Assembly (NCBI RefSeq): GCF_009649225.1
Contig: NZ_WJPP01000002.1
Coordinates: 186,001-250,000, forward strand
Length of the DNA stretch: 64,000 nt
From: Spiribacter salilacus
GTDB lineage: Bacteria; Pseudomonadota; Gammaproteobacteria; Nitrococcales; Nitrococcaceae
Reading direction: 5' to 3'
Part shown: piece after piece, positions 1-8,610 of the stretch
Layout of the letters: every line of letters begins with the position of its first letter
How positions within the stretch are numbered: position 1 is the first letter of the stretch
The notes under the pieces: model-generated
What the model saw: the letters and a program-made list of their open reading frames with translations, nothing else
Told to the model about the DNA's origin: nothing
The model's database searches: none
Program-made: the position numbers and the translations under genes

Positions 1-200
1 ATATTAAGGCGGGCATGCGCTTTCAGGCCCAGACAGAGTCTGGTCCTCAGGTGGTAACGGTGGCCGCGGTCACGGGTGATCAGGTTACCGTTGATGCCAA
101 CCATCCGCTGGCGGGTGAAACGCTGAAGTTTACGGTGCGTATTGCCGATGTTCGTGAGGCCTCCGAAGAGGAGATTAGTCACGGCCACGTGCACGACTAA
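1..200 (+). CDS. slyD: SlyD-type FKBP peptidyl-prolyl isomerase, C-terminal part (5' truncated by window edge)
   Basis: The reading frame is open from the left edge, so only the last 65 or so residues are seen. They contain GMRFQAQTESGPQ, then VTVDANHPLAGETLKF, and end in EEEISHGHVHD. The NHPLAG..L.F segment and the HGHVHD tail are typical of SlyD-like FKBPs, which combine prolyl isomerase and chaperone activity in the cytoplasm. The metal-binding His-rich tail of enterobacterial SlyD is reduced here to three His. The ATG at 15 is internal, not the true start. Identification is firm for the family, fairly firm for SlyD. Confidence 0.85.
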   Translation, partial: IKAGMRFQAQTESGPQVVTVAAVTGDQVTVDANHPLAGETLKFTVRIADVREASEEEISHGHVHD

Positions 201-218
201 CAGGCGGCCTAACTTGCT

Positions 219-980
219 GTGATTGAAGTTGATGGCATCTCAAAAGCGTTTGGCGGACTGCAAGCGGTTCGGGATGTTTCATTCACAGTAGAAAAAGGCG
301 GCATCACCGGTCTCATCGGCCCCAATGGGGCCGGTAAGACCACGGTATTTAATATGATTGCCGGGGCCTTTGCGCCAGATACCGGCACGATCCGCCTGAA
401 TGGCGAGAACATTACCGGCCTACCCACGCATCAGCTCTTTCATAAGGGGCTTGTGCGAACCTTTCAAATCCCGCACGAATTCTCGCGCATGAGCGTGCGT
501 GAAAATCTTATGTTGGTGCCAGCAAAACAATCTGGAGAGCGATTGCTGGAAAACTGGCTACGCTGGTGGCGGGTGATTCGAGAAGACCGTCAAATCCTTA
601 AAAAAGCCGATGAGGTTTTGGACTTTCTTGAAATTGGTCATTTACGTAACGAACTGGCCGGCAATCTATCGGGTGGGCAAAAAAAACTGCTTGATCTGGG
701 CCGTACAATGATGACCGATGCACGGGCTGTTTTGCTCGATGAACCGGGCGCTGGCGTCAATCGCACCCTATTGGGCAAGCTGACCGAGGCCATTCAAAGG
801 CTCAACAAAGAACACGGTTACACCTTTTGTGTGATCGAGCACGACATGGATTTAATTGCCCGCCTATGCGATCCGGTGATTGTAATGGCCAACGGCGAAA
901 TTCTTGCCTCGGGCGATATCGATAGCGTGCGCGATAACCCCGATGTTAGAGAAGCCTATTTGGGTAGTGGTGCGGCATGA
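219..980 (+). CDS. livG: Branched-chain amino acid-type ABC transporter ATP-binding protein LivG
   Basis: This 253-residue ATPase powers uptake together with LivF and the LivH/LivM channel. Walker A GPNGAGKT lies at about residues 34-41, the signature LSGGQ near residue 152 and Walker B with LLDEPGAGV shortly after; the H-loop is IEHDMD. The start is a GTG 18 nt after slyD. The gene overlaps livF by 4 nt, so translation is probably coupled. The family moves branched-chain amino acids, but relatives carry urea, amides or aromatic acids, so the substrate is not fixed by sequence alone. Confidence 0.9.
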   Translation: MIEVDGISKAFGGLQAVRDVSFTVEKGGITGLIGPNGAGKTTVFNMIAGAFAPDTGTIRLNGENITGLPTHQLFHKGLVRTFQIPHEFSRMSVRENLMLVPAKQSGERLLENWLRWWRVIREDRQILKKADEVLDFLEIGHLRNELAGNLSGGQKKLLDLGRTMMTDARAVLLDEPGAGVNRTLLGKLTEAIQRLNKEHGYTFCVIEHDMDLIARLCDPVIVMANGEILASGDIDSVRDNPDVREAYLGSGAA

Positions 981-1681
981 GCTTACTAACAGCGCAGGGT
1001 ATTTACGCCGGCTACGGCGAAGCCGACATCTTGCAGGGCATTAACCTGACCGTTGGCGCTAATGAAATTGTGGTGATTGTTGGGCCCAACGGGGCTGGCA
1101 AATCGACAGCAATGAAGGCGGTGTTTGGGCTTGTTCCCATTCGCCAAGGCCGCATTGAATATGTGGGCGAAGACATTACCAATCAACCGCCCGAGCGCAT
1201 GGTGGCTCGGGGGATTGCCTATGTGCCGCAAGAAGCCAACGTTTTTCCGTCATTATCCGTATTAGAAAACTTAGAGCTGGGCGCTTATGCCATTGCCGGC
1301 GATATCACCCCACGCCTAGAAAAAGTCTACGAAATCTTTCCACGCTTAAAAGAACGTCGCCAACAACAGGCAGGCGTGATGTCAGGCGGAGAACGGCAAA
1401 TGGTGGCCATGGGTCGAGCTTTAATGATCGAGCCCCGACTTTTAATGCTTGATGAGCCTACCGCCGGCTTATCGCCACGCCTGATTGATGAAACCTTTGA
1501 GCGCATTCGCGAAATTAACGCCTTGGGTATCGGGGTATTGATGGTTGAACAAAACGCCCGGCAAGCACTGGCCATTGCTGATCGTGGCTATGTGTTGGCA
1601 AGCGGGCGTAATCGGCATGAAGACACCGGCGCTGGGCTACTGGCCGATCCTGAAGTGGCAAAGATGTTTTTGGGCGGATGA
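977..1681 (+). CDS. livF: Branched-chain amino acid-type ABC transporter ATP-binding protein LivF
   Basis: This is the second ATPase of the importer, 234 residues, of normal LivF length. Walker A GPNGAGKS lies at about residues 36-43, the signature MSGGERQM near 133, and LMLDEPTAGLSP is the Walker B region. The ATG overlaps the livG stop. The GTG/ATG choices at the far side are tight: its TGA at 1679-1681 sits 3 nt before the livH ATG. It pairs with LivG to form the nucleotide-binding heterodimer on the cytoplasmic face. Confidence 0.9.
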   Translation: MSLLTAQGIYAGYGEADILQGINLTVGANEIVVIVGPNGAGKSTAMKAVFGLVPIRQGRIEYVGEDITNQPPERMVARGIAYVPQEANVFPSLSVLENLELGAYAIAGDITPRLEKVYEIFPRLKERRQQQAGVMSGGERQMVAMGRALMIEPRLLMLDEPTAGLSPRLIDETFERIREINALGIGVLMVEQNARQALAIADRGYVLASGRNRHEDTGAGLLADPEVAKMFLGG

Positions 1682-1684
1682 TGC

Positions 1685-2548
1685 ATGTGGATTGAAGTCA
1701 CACAGCTTTTTATTAACGGACTGCTGCTAGGCAGCATCTTGGCGCTGGGTGCTGTGGGCGCCACTATGATTTTTGGCGTGTTGCGATTTGCCCATTTTGC
1801 GCATGGCGATTTGATGACCATGGGCGCTTACTTCGCCCTGCTTGTGGTGGTTAGTTTGAATTTACCCGTCATGGTGGCGCTGCCTGTTGCCATGCTAATG
1901 ACCGCAGGCCTGGCGGTGGGTATTGATCAGGTGGTTTATCGGCGCATTCGCCGCGTACAACCGGTTATCTTGTTAATTTCCTCGTTTGCGACAGCGCTTA
2001 TCTTGCGCGCCGTGGTGCAAATGATTTGGGGCAGCAGCAATCAGGTTTATGCCACTGGTATACAGATGCCCTGGCGAATCGGCCCGTTAGCCATCAAACC
2101 TGATCATATTCTGATTTTCTGCGCCGCCGCCGTATTGGTCATTGCCGTTCATCTATTTTTAAGCCGAACCCGTATGGGCAAGGCAATGCGGGCGATGAGC
2201 GACAATATGAATCTTGCGCTCATTACCGGCATTCCGGCAGACCGAGTCATTATGTGGACCTGGGCCATCGGCGGTGCGCTTGCCGCCGCGGCTGGGGTAT
2301 TTTTAGGAATGGACACACGCTTGCACCCCGTTATGGGTTGGACATTGCTGCTGCCAGTATTTGCCGCCACCATTGTTGGCGGTATTGGTCGGCCGTATGG
2401 CGCCATTTTTGGCGGGCTGCTAATTGGCTGCGCCATGGAGTTATCCACGTTGATTATTCCTGGTGCCTACAAACCCGCCGTGGCGTTTGCCATTATGATT
2501 TTGACACTCATTTTTCGGCCTCAGGGCATCATTAAGGGTGCACTATGA
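1685..2548 (+). CDS. livH: Branched-chain amino acid-type ABC transporter permease LivH
   Basis: This 287-residue inner-membrane permease carries about eight hydrophobic segments and the family pattern FGVLRFAHFAHGDLMTMGAY near the N terminus. It ends in LIFRPQGIIKG, the common LivH C terminus. It forms the channel with LivM. Four ATG/GTG codons cluster at 1678-1690; the one at 1685 gives a normal N terminus just before the first membrane helix. It overlaps livM by 4 nt, which supports a single transcript. Confidence 0.9.
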   Translation: MWIEVTQLFINGLLLGSILALGAVGATMIFGVLRFAHFAHGDLMTMGAYFALLVVVSLNLPVMVALPVAMLMTAGLAVGIDQVVYRRIRRVQPVILLISSFATALILRAVVQMIWGSSNQVYATGIQMPWRIGPLAIKPDHILIFCAAAVLVIAVHLFLSRTRMGKAMRAMSDNMNLALITGIPADRVIMWTWAIGGALAAAAGVFLGMDTRLHPVMGWTLLLPVFAATIVGGIGRPYGAIFGGLLIGCAMELSTLIIPGAYKPAVAFAIMILTLIFRPQGIIKGAL

Positions 2549-3480
2549 TGGAATTATCGGGGTTGATCTCTTACGCGGTCTTTTTCCTCACGCTGGTGGG
2601 CATTTACGCCATTCTCACGCTTGGTCTTAACGTGCAGTGGGGCATGACCGGGCAATTCAACATTGGCATTGCCGGTTTTTTTGCTGTGGGTGCCTATAGC
2701 ACCGCTATTCTATCAACAGACCGGGCTGATAACTGGCTCGGCGGTTTTGGGCTGCCCTTTCCAGCCGGCTTGGTCGGGGCCATCTTAATCACCATTCCGA
2801 TTGCATGGGTAATCGGCCGCATCACCGCTAATCTGCGCACCGATTATCTGGCCATCGCTACCATTGGTATTGCCGAAATTATCCGCCTGTTCTTTCTAAA
2901 CGAAAGCTGGCTTAGCAATGGCGTTCGGGGCATTCCTGGCATCAGCAAACCGTTTGGCTTAGGCAATAATGGCTATCTGCTCTTAGTCATCGGCTTTGTT
3001 GCGCTGGTTTACCTGCTGGTCGAAGTAGCCCGTCGCTCACCGTGGGGGCGTGTGTTGCGCGCTATACGTGATAACGAACCAGCCACTGCCGCAGCCGGCA
3101 AAAACATTGCCCATTTCCGCTTACAGGCCTTTGTGGTGGGCTCCTGCATCATGGCGCTAGCAGGCGCGCTGTATGCGCATTTTGTAGGCTTTATCAGCCC
3201 CGAGGCATTTCGCCCGCTCTACGGCACATTTTTAGTATGGGTCATGCTCATTGCCGGGGGCAGTGGCAACAACTTAGGCGCTATTTTAGGCGCACTGGTG
3301 GTGTGGCTTGTATGGTCATCAACCGAAATGTTAGCCGGCTTAATGCCCAGTGGTTTGGTGGCCAGCGAAAGTGCTTTCCGTATTTTCTTAATTGGCGTAC
3401 TACTGCAAATCATTTTGGTTACACGGCCATCAGGCTTATTACCCGAGCGCCGCCCGCCGCTGCCTGGGCGTGATCAATAA
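2545..3480 (+). CDS. livM: Branched-chain amino acid-type ABC transporter permease LivM
   Basis: This 311-residue permease has eight or more hydrophobic segments. LNVQWGMTGQFNIGIAGFFA near residue 30 and the cytoplasmic coupling motif SPWGRVLRAIRDNEPAT near residue 165 are characteristic of LivM. It is the last gene of livGFHM and is followed within a few bases by a hairpin terminator. No binding-protein gene sits inside this operon; the best candidate is convergent, across the terminator. Confidence 0.9.
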   Translation: MMELSGLISYAVFFLTLVGIYAILTLGLNVQWGMTGQFNIGIAGFFAVGAYSTAILSTDRADNWLGGFGLPFPAGLVGAILITIPIAWVIGRITANLRTDYLAIATIGIAEIIRLFFLNESWLSNGVRGIPGISKPFGLGNNGYLLLVIGFVALVYLLVEVARRSPWGRVLRAIRDNEPATAAAGKNIAHFRLQAFVVGSCIMALAGALYAHFVGFISPEAFRPLYGTFLVWVMLIAGGSGNNLGAILGALVVWLVWSSTEMLAGLMPSGLVASESAFRIFLIGVLLQIILVTRPSGLLPERRPPLPGRDQ

Positions 3481-3483
3481 AAA

Positions 3484-3515
3484 AGGCCAGCCCATCGATT
3501 ACGAAAGGCTGGCCT
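3484..3515. terminator. Shared hairpin terminator between livM and the convergent binding-protein gene
   Basis: The arms AGGCCAGCC (3484-3492) and GGCTGGCCT (3507-3515) pair perfectly over 9 bp around a 14-nt loop. Read leftward the hairpin is followed by a T-rich run, so it is a good intrinsic terminator for the minus-strand gene. Rightward the tail GAGTTCTC is weak, so livM termination may be less efficient. Confidence 0.75.
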
Positions 3516-3534
3516 GAGTTCTCTAACCGTTTAG

Positions 3535-4749
3535 TTAGAGCGACGGTTCAAATACCCGAACGGTCACATACTCGCCGTTTTGGATTTCCCAATGGGCAAA
3601 GGTGCCGCCCACATCGCCATTTTCATCAAAATTGACGCTGCCTGAGGCGCCTTCATAGTTGATTGGCGTGCCGGCTTCTAGCAATGCCACAGCTTCAGCA
3701 AACTGCCCAGGCCCCACAACTTCGCCCGCGGGGTCGTTAATTGCCCGCAGATGATCACGAATTGCGACGGGATCGTTACTGCCAGCAGCCACGGCGGCCA
3801 GCGCAATGGAGTACACCGCATCGTAAGCCGTATCGATGTAAGGCACCGGTGGTACTTCGCCATAGGCAGCCTCGTAGGCTGTCTGGAAATGCGCCGCTGC
3901 ATCGGTGTCATCCCGTGCTTCTGCGGCGGTACCAAAGCTGCCATTGAGGAACTCAGCCCCTAGGTTTTCTACGATCTGGGGCGACTTCATGCCATCGGTA
4001 AAGAGAAAATCGGTAAAAAAACCACCCTCAAGCGCTTGGCGAATGATGGTTTGACCATTTTCTGGATAACCAATCAGCAATAACGGCGCACTGCCATCGC
4101 TTACCTGATTAAGCTCACCCCGATACGAGGCCTGCCCTGGCTCATAGCCACTGCGCCCTACCACCGAGCCACCCGCGGCATTAAAAGCATTTTCAAAGGC
4201 ATCAGCCAGGCCTTCGCCATAGTCGTTGTTGATGTACAACATGGCCACAGAATCAACACCCTTTTCGACCGCTACTGCGGCTAGCGCAACCCCCTGATAG
4301 GCATCGGAGGGCGTGGTGCGAAATAGAAAGTCATTATCGTCTAGCCCCGTCATTACCGGTGAGGTTGATGCATTAGAGATTTGCGGCACTCCCTCTACCG
4401 AGGTCACACTGCTTGCCACCGGAATGGTCACGCCACTAGATAGCGCGCCAACAATGGCCGATACGTTGTGCACAGATACTAATCGCTGCGCGGCATCTAC
4501 GCCCGACTGCGGCTCAGTCTGTGTATCGGCAAGCTGCAGCTCAACCGGAGCACCAAACACACCACCGGCGGCATTGATTTCATCAAGGGCCAGCTGGGCT
4601 CCATTACGAGAGCTCTCACCATAAGCCTGCAAGTCACCGGTCATCGGCATTAGCGCGCCCACACGCAGCGAATCTGCCTGCGCTGCACCGGCCAGCATCA
4701 TCAGTGACAGGGCACCAGCCGTACCCCAATGTTTTGCGTTATTAGTCAT
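3535..4749 (-). CDS. Periplasmic substrate-binding protein of a branched-chain amino acid-type ABC transporter (LivK/LivJ-like)
   Basis: The 404-residue precursor begins with a signal peptide: basic start, hydrophobic LSLMMLAGAAQA, cleavage probably before DSLRVG. The mature part opens with VGALMPMTGDLQAYGES and has the two-lobe type I periplasmic-binding fold of the ANF/Peripla_BP_6 group. A good Shine-Dalgarno (GGAGAGGA) precedes the ATG. It lies convergent to livGFHM and 18 nt after the ABC-F gene. Pairing it with LivGFHM is inference from proximity and family; the ligand is unknown, since acidic and hydrophobic amino acids, amides and urea are all bound by relatives. Confidence 0.88.
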   Translation of the reverse strand: MTNNAKHWGTAGALSLMMLAGAAQADSLRVGALMPMTGDLQAYGESSRNGAQLALDEINAAGGVFGAPVELQLADTQTEPQSGVDAAQRLVSVHNVSAIVGALSSGVTIPVASSVTSVEGVPQISNASTSPVMTGLDDNDFLFRTTPSDAYQGVALAAVAVEKGVDSVAMLYINNDYGEGLADAFENAFNAAGGSVVGRSGYEPGQASYRGELNQVSDGSAPLLLIGYPENGQTIIRQALEGGFFTDFLFTDGMKSPQIVENLGAEFLNGSFGTAAEARDDTDAAAHFQTAYEAAYGEVPPVPYIDTAYDAVYSIALAAVAAGSNDPVAIRDHLRAINDPAGEVVGPGQFAEAVALLEAGTPINYEGASGSVNFDENGDVGGTFAHWEIQNGEYVTVRVFEPSL

Positions 4750-4767
4750 ACTTTCCTCTCCGCTGGA

Positions 4768-6654
4768 TTAAAATTCGTCGGTTTCAAGAATACTCGGCCT
4801 GAGTGCCGCTGACAAAGCCTCCTCCGCCGCCATCCACTCGGCTTCAGCCGCTTGTCGATCAGCGCGCAAGCCTTCTGACTCTTTGAGTAACTCAGCAAGC
4901 GCTTCCTTAGCGGCTGCTTCATACAAGGCATTATCTGCTAAGCGATGATCTAGCGTCTCAATTGCCTCATCCAGCGCTTCCAACTGCGCTACAGCCGTAT
5001 CCACACGGCGTTGCAGCGGGCGCAATGTGGCCTCCGAGCTGCTCTTGGCCTTGCCAGATTGACGGGGTTTGCCTGATTTACGCTCGGCAGGCCGTGCTAA
5101 CCACTGCCGATAAGCCTGCAAATCACCATCAAACCGCTCAACCTGCCCACCGGCAACTAACCAATAATCAGCCACGGTAGTTTCTAACAAATACCGATCA
5201 TGCGATACCACCACAACCGCGCCCTCAAACCCTTGCAGCGCCAAATTAAGGGCATGACGCATTTCAAGATCTAAGTGATTGCTTGGCTCATCCAACAACA
5301 GCAAATTAGGCGCCTGCCAAACCAACATCGCCAAGACTAATCGAGCTTTCTCACCACCTGAAAAATCGGCCACTGGGCCTACAGCTTGATCACCATGAAA
5401 GCCAAAGCCCCCTAAAAAGTCCCGCAACTGCTGAGGCTCAGCCCGGCGACCTAACCGCTCTAGGTGCAACACGGGGCTGGCCTGTGCATCCAGCTGCTCA
5501 AGCTGATGCTGCGCAAAATAACCTACAGCCAGCTTGGCAGAGCGCTGAATGGTGCCGCTGATGGGCTCTAGCGTACCCGCCAACCCGCGCACTAAGGTGG
5601 ACTTTCCCGCGCCGTTTGGGCCAAGCAAACCAATGCGATCACCTGGCGCTAATGTTTGCCGAATACCACTCAAAATGGCGGTATCGCCATGGCCTAAACT
5701 CACGTTATCTAGGGCAAGTAAGGGGTTACCCGCCTTTGGCGGTGCCGGAAAAGCAAAGGAAAACGGCGAATCCACGTGCGCCGGGGCCACCTGCTCCATT
5801 CGCTCAAGCGCTTTAATGCGGCTTTGCGCCGCGCGCGCTTTAGTGGCCTTAGCGCGAAAGCGATTAATAAACGCCTCCATATGCGCGGTTTCACGTTGTT
5901 GACGCTCATACAAAGCTTGTTGCTGAGCTAGCCGCTCTGCCCGCTGCCGCTCAAACGCGCTATACGCACCGGCATAGCTGGTAAGCTTGCGATGCTCTAA
6001 ATGCACAATGCCGGTGACCACGGCATCAAGAAAATCCCGATCATGGGCAATCATAATCAAGGTGCCTTGATAGCTTTTAAGCCACTGCTCAAGCCATAGC
6101 ACCGCCTCTAAATCGAGGTGATTGGTTGGCTCATCTAGTAATAATAAATCTGAGGGGCACATGAGCGCGCGGGCCAAATTTAGCCGCACCCGCCAGCCGC
6201 CAGAAAATGCCGAAACAGGTTGAGACTGCACCTCGGCAGCAAACCCCAGCCCATGCATTAAGGCGCTGGCACGCGCTTGGGCATCATATCCGCCCGCCGC
6301 CTCAAGGTTAGCGTAGGCATAGCCAATGCGCGTGCCATCTTCGCTTTGCTCTGCCGCTGCCACTTCCGCTTCTGCTTGACGCAGCCGCGTATCGCCATCC
6401 AACACATGCTCAATGGCCGGTACCGGCAGGCCTGGCGTTTCCTGCGCTAAATGCGCCACGCGCCAATCTGCAGGCAACGAAACCTCACCCGCATCAACCG
6501 TAATTTCACCGCGCAGCAACGCAAATAAGGTGCTTTTACCCGCACCATTGGCACCAATCAGCCCAAGGCGGCTGCCCGCGTGAACCGTCAGACTGCTATG
6601 CTCGATGAGCGGCTCTAAACCGCGGCGCAGGGTAATGTCTCGCAGCTGAATCAT
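4768..6654 (-). CDS. ABC-F family ATPase (YheS/Uup-like)
   Basis: This soluble tandem-ATPase protein of about 628 residues has two nucleotide-binding domains with no membrane segments. Walker A is GANGAGKST in the first and GPNGAGKST in the second; the signatures are FSGGWRVRL and FSGGEKARL. A charged linker of about 80 residues joins the domains, and a C-terminal coiled coil follows residue 550. ABC-F proteins act on the ribosome rather than in transport. I choose the ATG at 6654 (MIQLRDITLRRG), which overlaps the upstream stop as ATGA and matches YheS N termini; an upstream ATG at 6681 would add 9 residues inside the previous gene. Confidence 0.88.
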   Translation of the reverse strand: MIQLRDITLRRGLEPLIEHSSLTVHAGSRLGLIGANGAGKSTLFALLRGEITVDAGEVSLPADWRVAHLAQETPGLPVPAIEHVLDGDTRLRQAEAEVAAAEQSEDGTRIGYAYANLEAAGGYDAQARASALMHGLGFAAEVQSQPVSAFSGGWRVRLNLARALMCPSDLLLLDEPTNHLDLEAVLWLEQWLKSYQGTLIMIAHDRDFLDAVVTGIVHLEHRKLTSYAGAYSAFERQRAERLAQQQALYERQQRETAHMEAFINRFRAKATKARAAQSRIKALERMEQVAPAHVDSPFSFAFPAPPKAGNPLLALDNVSLGHGDTAILSGIRQTLAPGDRIGLLGPNGAGKSTLVRGLAGTLEPISGTIQRSAKLAVGYFAQHQLEQLDAQASPVLHLERLGRRAEPQQLRDFLGGFGFHGDQAVGPVADFSGGEKARLVLAMLVWQAPNLLLLDEPSNHLDLEMRHALNLALQGFEGAVVVVSHDRYLLETTVADYWLVAGGQVERFDGDLQAYRQWLARPAERKSGKPRQSGKAKSSSEATLRPLQRRVDTAVAQLEALDEAIETLDHRLADNALYEAAAKEALAELLKESEGLRADRQAAEAEWMAAEEALSAALRPSILETDEF

Positions 6655-6980
6655 CCCGGCATTCCCCCGCAATTCCAACACTGCGCAAACTGCCCCTCAA
6701 TGCGCTCACCACAACGCTCGCACGTCCAGTCGTCTGGTGCGGGGGCGGTGGGTGCGAGCACCTCGTCAACCAGCTGTTTGGCAATCGTGACATCCTCGGC
6801 ATCTACCCAAATTTCAGGCCATGCCTCGAGTGGCGGAATCTCTCCGGCACCCCCCATCAAATGGCGATTGCGCACTAAGCAATGAATACCCCGTGCTTCA
6901 AGCACCGCGGCAATGTGACCAGCTATTAGAGGATCGGCAACCGTGTGAATATGCTGCAAATGGCTGCGTGTTTTTTCCAT
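6651..6980 (-). CDS. DUF2007 domain protein with C-terminal zinc ribbon
   Basis: This 109-residue cytoplasmic protein starts with a DUF2007-like region (residues 8-75: ADPLIAGHIAAVLEARGI, then AWPEIWVDAEDVTIAKQLVDE). It ends with a small zinc ribbon made of two CxxC knuckles, CERC and CWNC, about 14 residues apart. DUF2007 proteins are described as putative signal transducers without a defined role. The ATGA overlap with the ABC-F gene suggests coupled translation, so a link to that ATPase is possible but not shown. Confidence 0.8.
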   Translation of the reverse strand: MEKTRSHLQHIHTVADPLIAGHIAAVLEARGIHCLVRNRHLMGGAGEIPPLEAWPEIWVDAEDVTIAKQLVDEVLAPTAPAPDDWTCERCGERIEGQFAQCWNCGGMPG

Positions 6981-7019
6981 GGCGAGAGGCTAACATAGCC
7001 AGCCATAGACAGCGTGCTC

Positions 7020-7610
7020 TTAAACCACACGCCAACGACGCAACGCCCTAAACCCCAGTAGCAGGGCCAAAATAGCGGCGTAAATTAATGGCTCGGTCCA
7101 CCGATTGGCGCGAATCAGCATAAAAAAATGGAGCACACCCAGCACGGCCGCGGGATAGATTAACCAATGCAGTTGCTGCCAGCGCCGGCCTAAGCGGCGT
7201 ATCCAGCCTTTTGTGGACGTGATAGCCAGGGGTAATAACAGCAAAAACGCACTCGTGCCGATCAGGATGTATGGCCGATCAATAATATCCTCAACAATCG
7301 AGCTAAGCACCGCACGATGTTCAAAAACAATAAAAATTGAGAAATGCGCGCTGGCATAAGCAAACGCCCAAAGCCCAACCTGACGGCGCAAGCGCACCAA
7401 CCAGTTGGCTCCAGTTAAATGCCGTAGCGGCGTAATGGCAAGCGTTACCAACAGCAGGCGCAACCCCCAGCTGCCGGTGCCATGCAACAAGGCCTCAACC
7501 GGATTAGCGCCAAGGCCACCCGTTAACAAACGCTCGATTAAAAGCCCGGCAGGCACAGCGCATAAAATAAATAGCCCCACCCGCAGGGTAGGCAGCCAAG
7601 TCAGCATCAA
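7020..7610 (-). CDS. msrQ: MsrQ, heme-containing membrane subunit of the periplasmic methionine sulfoxide reductase
   Basis: The 196-residue protein carries about six membrane helices of the ferric-reductase-like transmembrane family, with His residues in LRHLTG, ASAHFS, QLHWLIY and VLHFFM placed to bind heme. MsrQ passes electrons from the quinone pool or flavin reductase to MsrP. It follows msrP by 3 nt, the usual order for this pair. Length is normal for the family. Confidence 0.93.
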   Translation of the reverse strand: MMLTWLPTLRVGLFILCAVPAGLLIERLLTGGLGANPVEALLHGTGSWGLRLLLVTLAITPLRHLTGANWLVRLRRQVGLWAFAYASAHFSIFIVFEHRAVLSSIVEDIIDRPYILIGTSAFLLLLPLAITSTKGWIRRLGRRWQQLHWLIYPAAVLGVLHFFMLIRANRWTEPLIYAAILALLLGFRALRRWRVV

Positions 7611-7613
7611 AGT

Positions 7614-8591
7614 TTAATACTGCGCGCGCAGATCCATACCGGCATACAGCGGCGCTACCTCATCTGCATAGCCGTTAAACATTAGCGTATCGCGTTTGAA
7701 TAACTCACCAATACGCCGCTCTTCGGCCTGGCTCCAGCGGGGGTGATTAACCTCGGGGTTTACATTGGCGTAAAACCCATACTCACTCGGCGCCAGTTGG
7801 GCCCAAGTGGTTTCTGGCTGCGTTTCCTGAAAATGAATGCGCACGATCGATTTAATACTTTTAAACCCATACTTCCACGGCACAACAAGGCGAATGGGCG
7901 CGCCATTTTGTGATGGCATCTCTTTGCCATATAACCCGGTGGCCAAAAAGCTTAATGGATGCACGGCTTCATCCATACGTAGCCCCTCGCGATACGGCCA
8001 ATCAATACTGGCAAGGAAGGAAAAACCCCGTGCCGCCTGCGCGGGCATTACCTGCGGGTCGTATAACGTATCAAAGCGCACATATTTGGCTTTTGAAGTG
8101 GGGGCGGCGCGCTTAATGACCGAGGCCAAAGACACCCCTGCCCAAGGAATCACCATTGACCAGGCCTCAACACATCGTAGCCGGTAAATACGCTCTTCCA
8201 GTGTCAAACCGCTGAGAAAATCATCAATCTCAAACTCACCCGTATTGTCTGCCTCACCACTGATGGTGATAGTCCAGGGGCGATGTTCCAGACGCTTTGG
8301 CGCCAAGCTTGAGGGGTCTTCTTTACCGGTCCCAAACTCATAAAAATTATTGTAGGTGGTGATCTCTTCGTAGCCAGTTAGCGTTTCATCGGTGCTAAAC
8401 GCGCTATCAGCCAAGCCATCAAGCGACTCCAGCGCCTCCATCGGCTTTGCGGTCACAAAATCGGGGGCTAAGATCGTGCCGGCTGCCGCTAAAGCAGAAG
8501 TTTTTAAAAATCGGCGACGATCACGATAAATCGATTCCGGCGTAATCTCAGAGGGCAGCACATCGCTAGGGCGTCGTTTTTTAATCAACAT
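7614..8591 (-). CDS. msrP: MsrP, molybdopterin methionine-sulfoxide reductase catalytic subunit
   Basis: This 325-residue enzyme repairs oxidised methionines in periplasmic proteins. The N terminus carries a twin-arginine signal, [15 protein letters not shown] at about residues 26-40, so it is exported folded. The sulfite-oxidase-fold core shows [13 protein letters not shown], whose Cys is the expected molybdenum ligand, and the C-terminal [20 protein letters not shown] typical of YedY/MsrP. It is followed by msrQ and preceded by purL in the same direction. Confidence 0.95.
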   Translation of the reverse strand: MLIKKRRPSDVLPSEITPESIYRDRRRFLKTSALAAAGTILAPDFVTAKPMEALESLDGLADSAFSTDETLTGYEEITTYNNFYEFGTGKEDPSSLAPKRLEHRPWTITISGEADNTGEFEIDDFLSGLTLEERIYRLRCVEAWSMVIPWAGVSLASVIKRAAPTSKAKYVRFDTLYDPQVMPAQAARGFSFLASIDWPYREGLRMDEAVHPLSFLATGLYGKEMPSQNGAPIRLVVPWKYGFKSIKSIVRIHFQETQPETTWAQLAPSEYGFYANVNPEVNHPRWSQAEERRIGELFKRDTLMFNGYADEVAPLYAGMDLRAQY

Positions 8592-8610
8592 AGAACACCT
8601 TGCCTATGGG

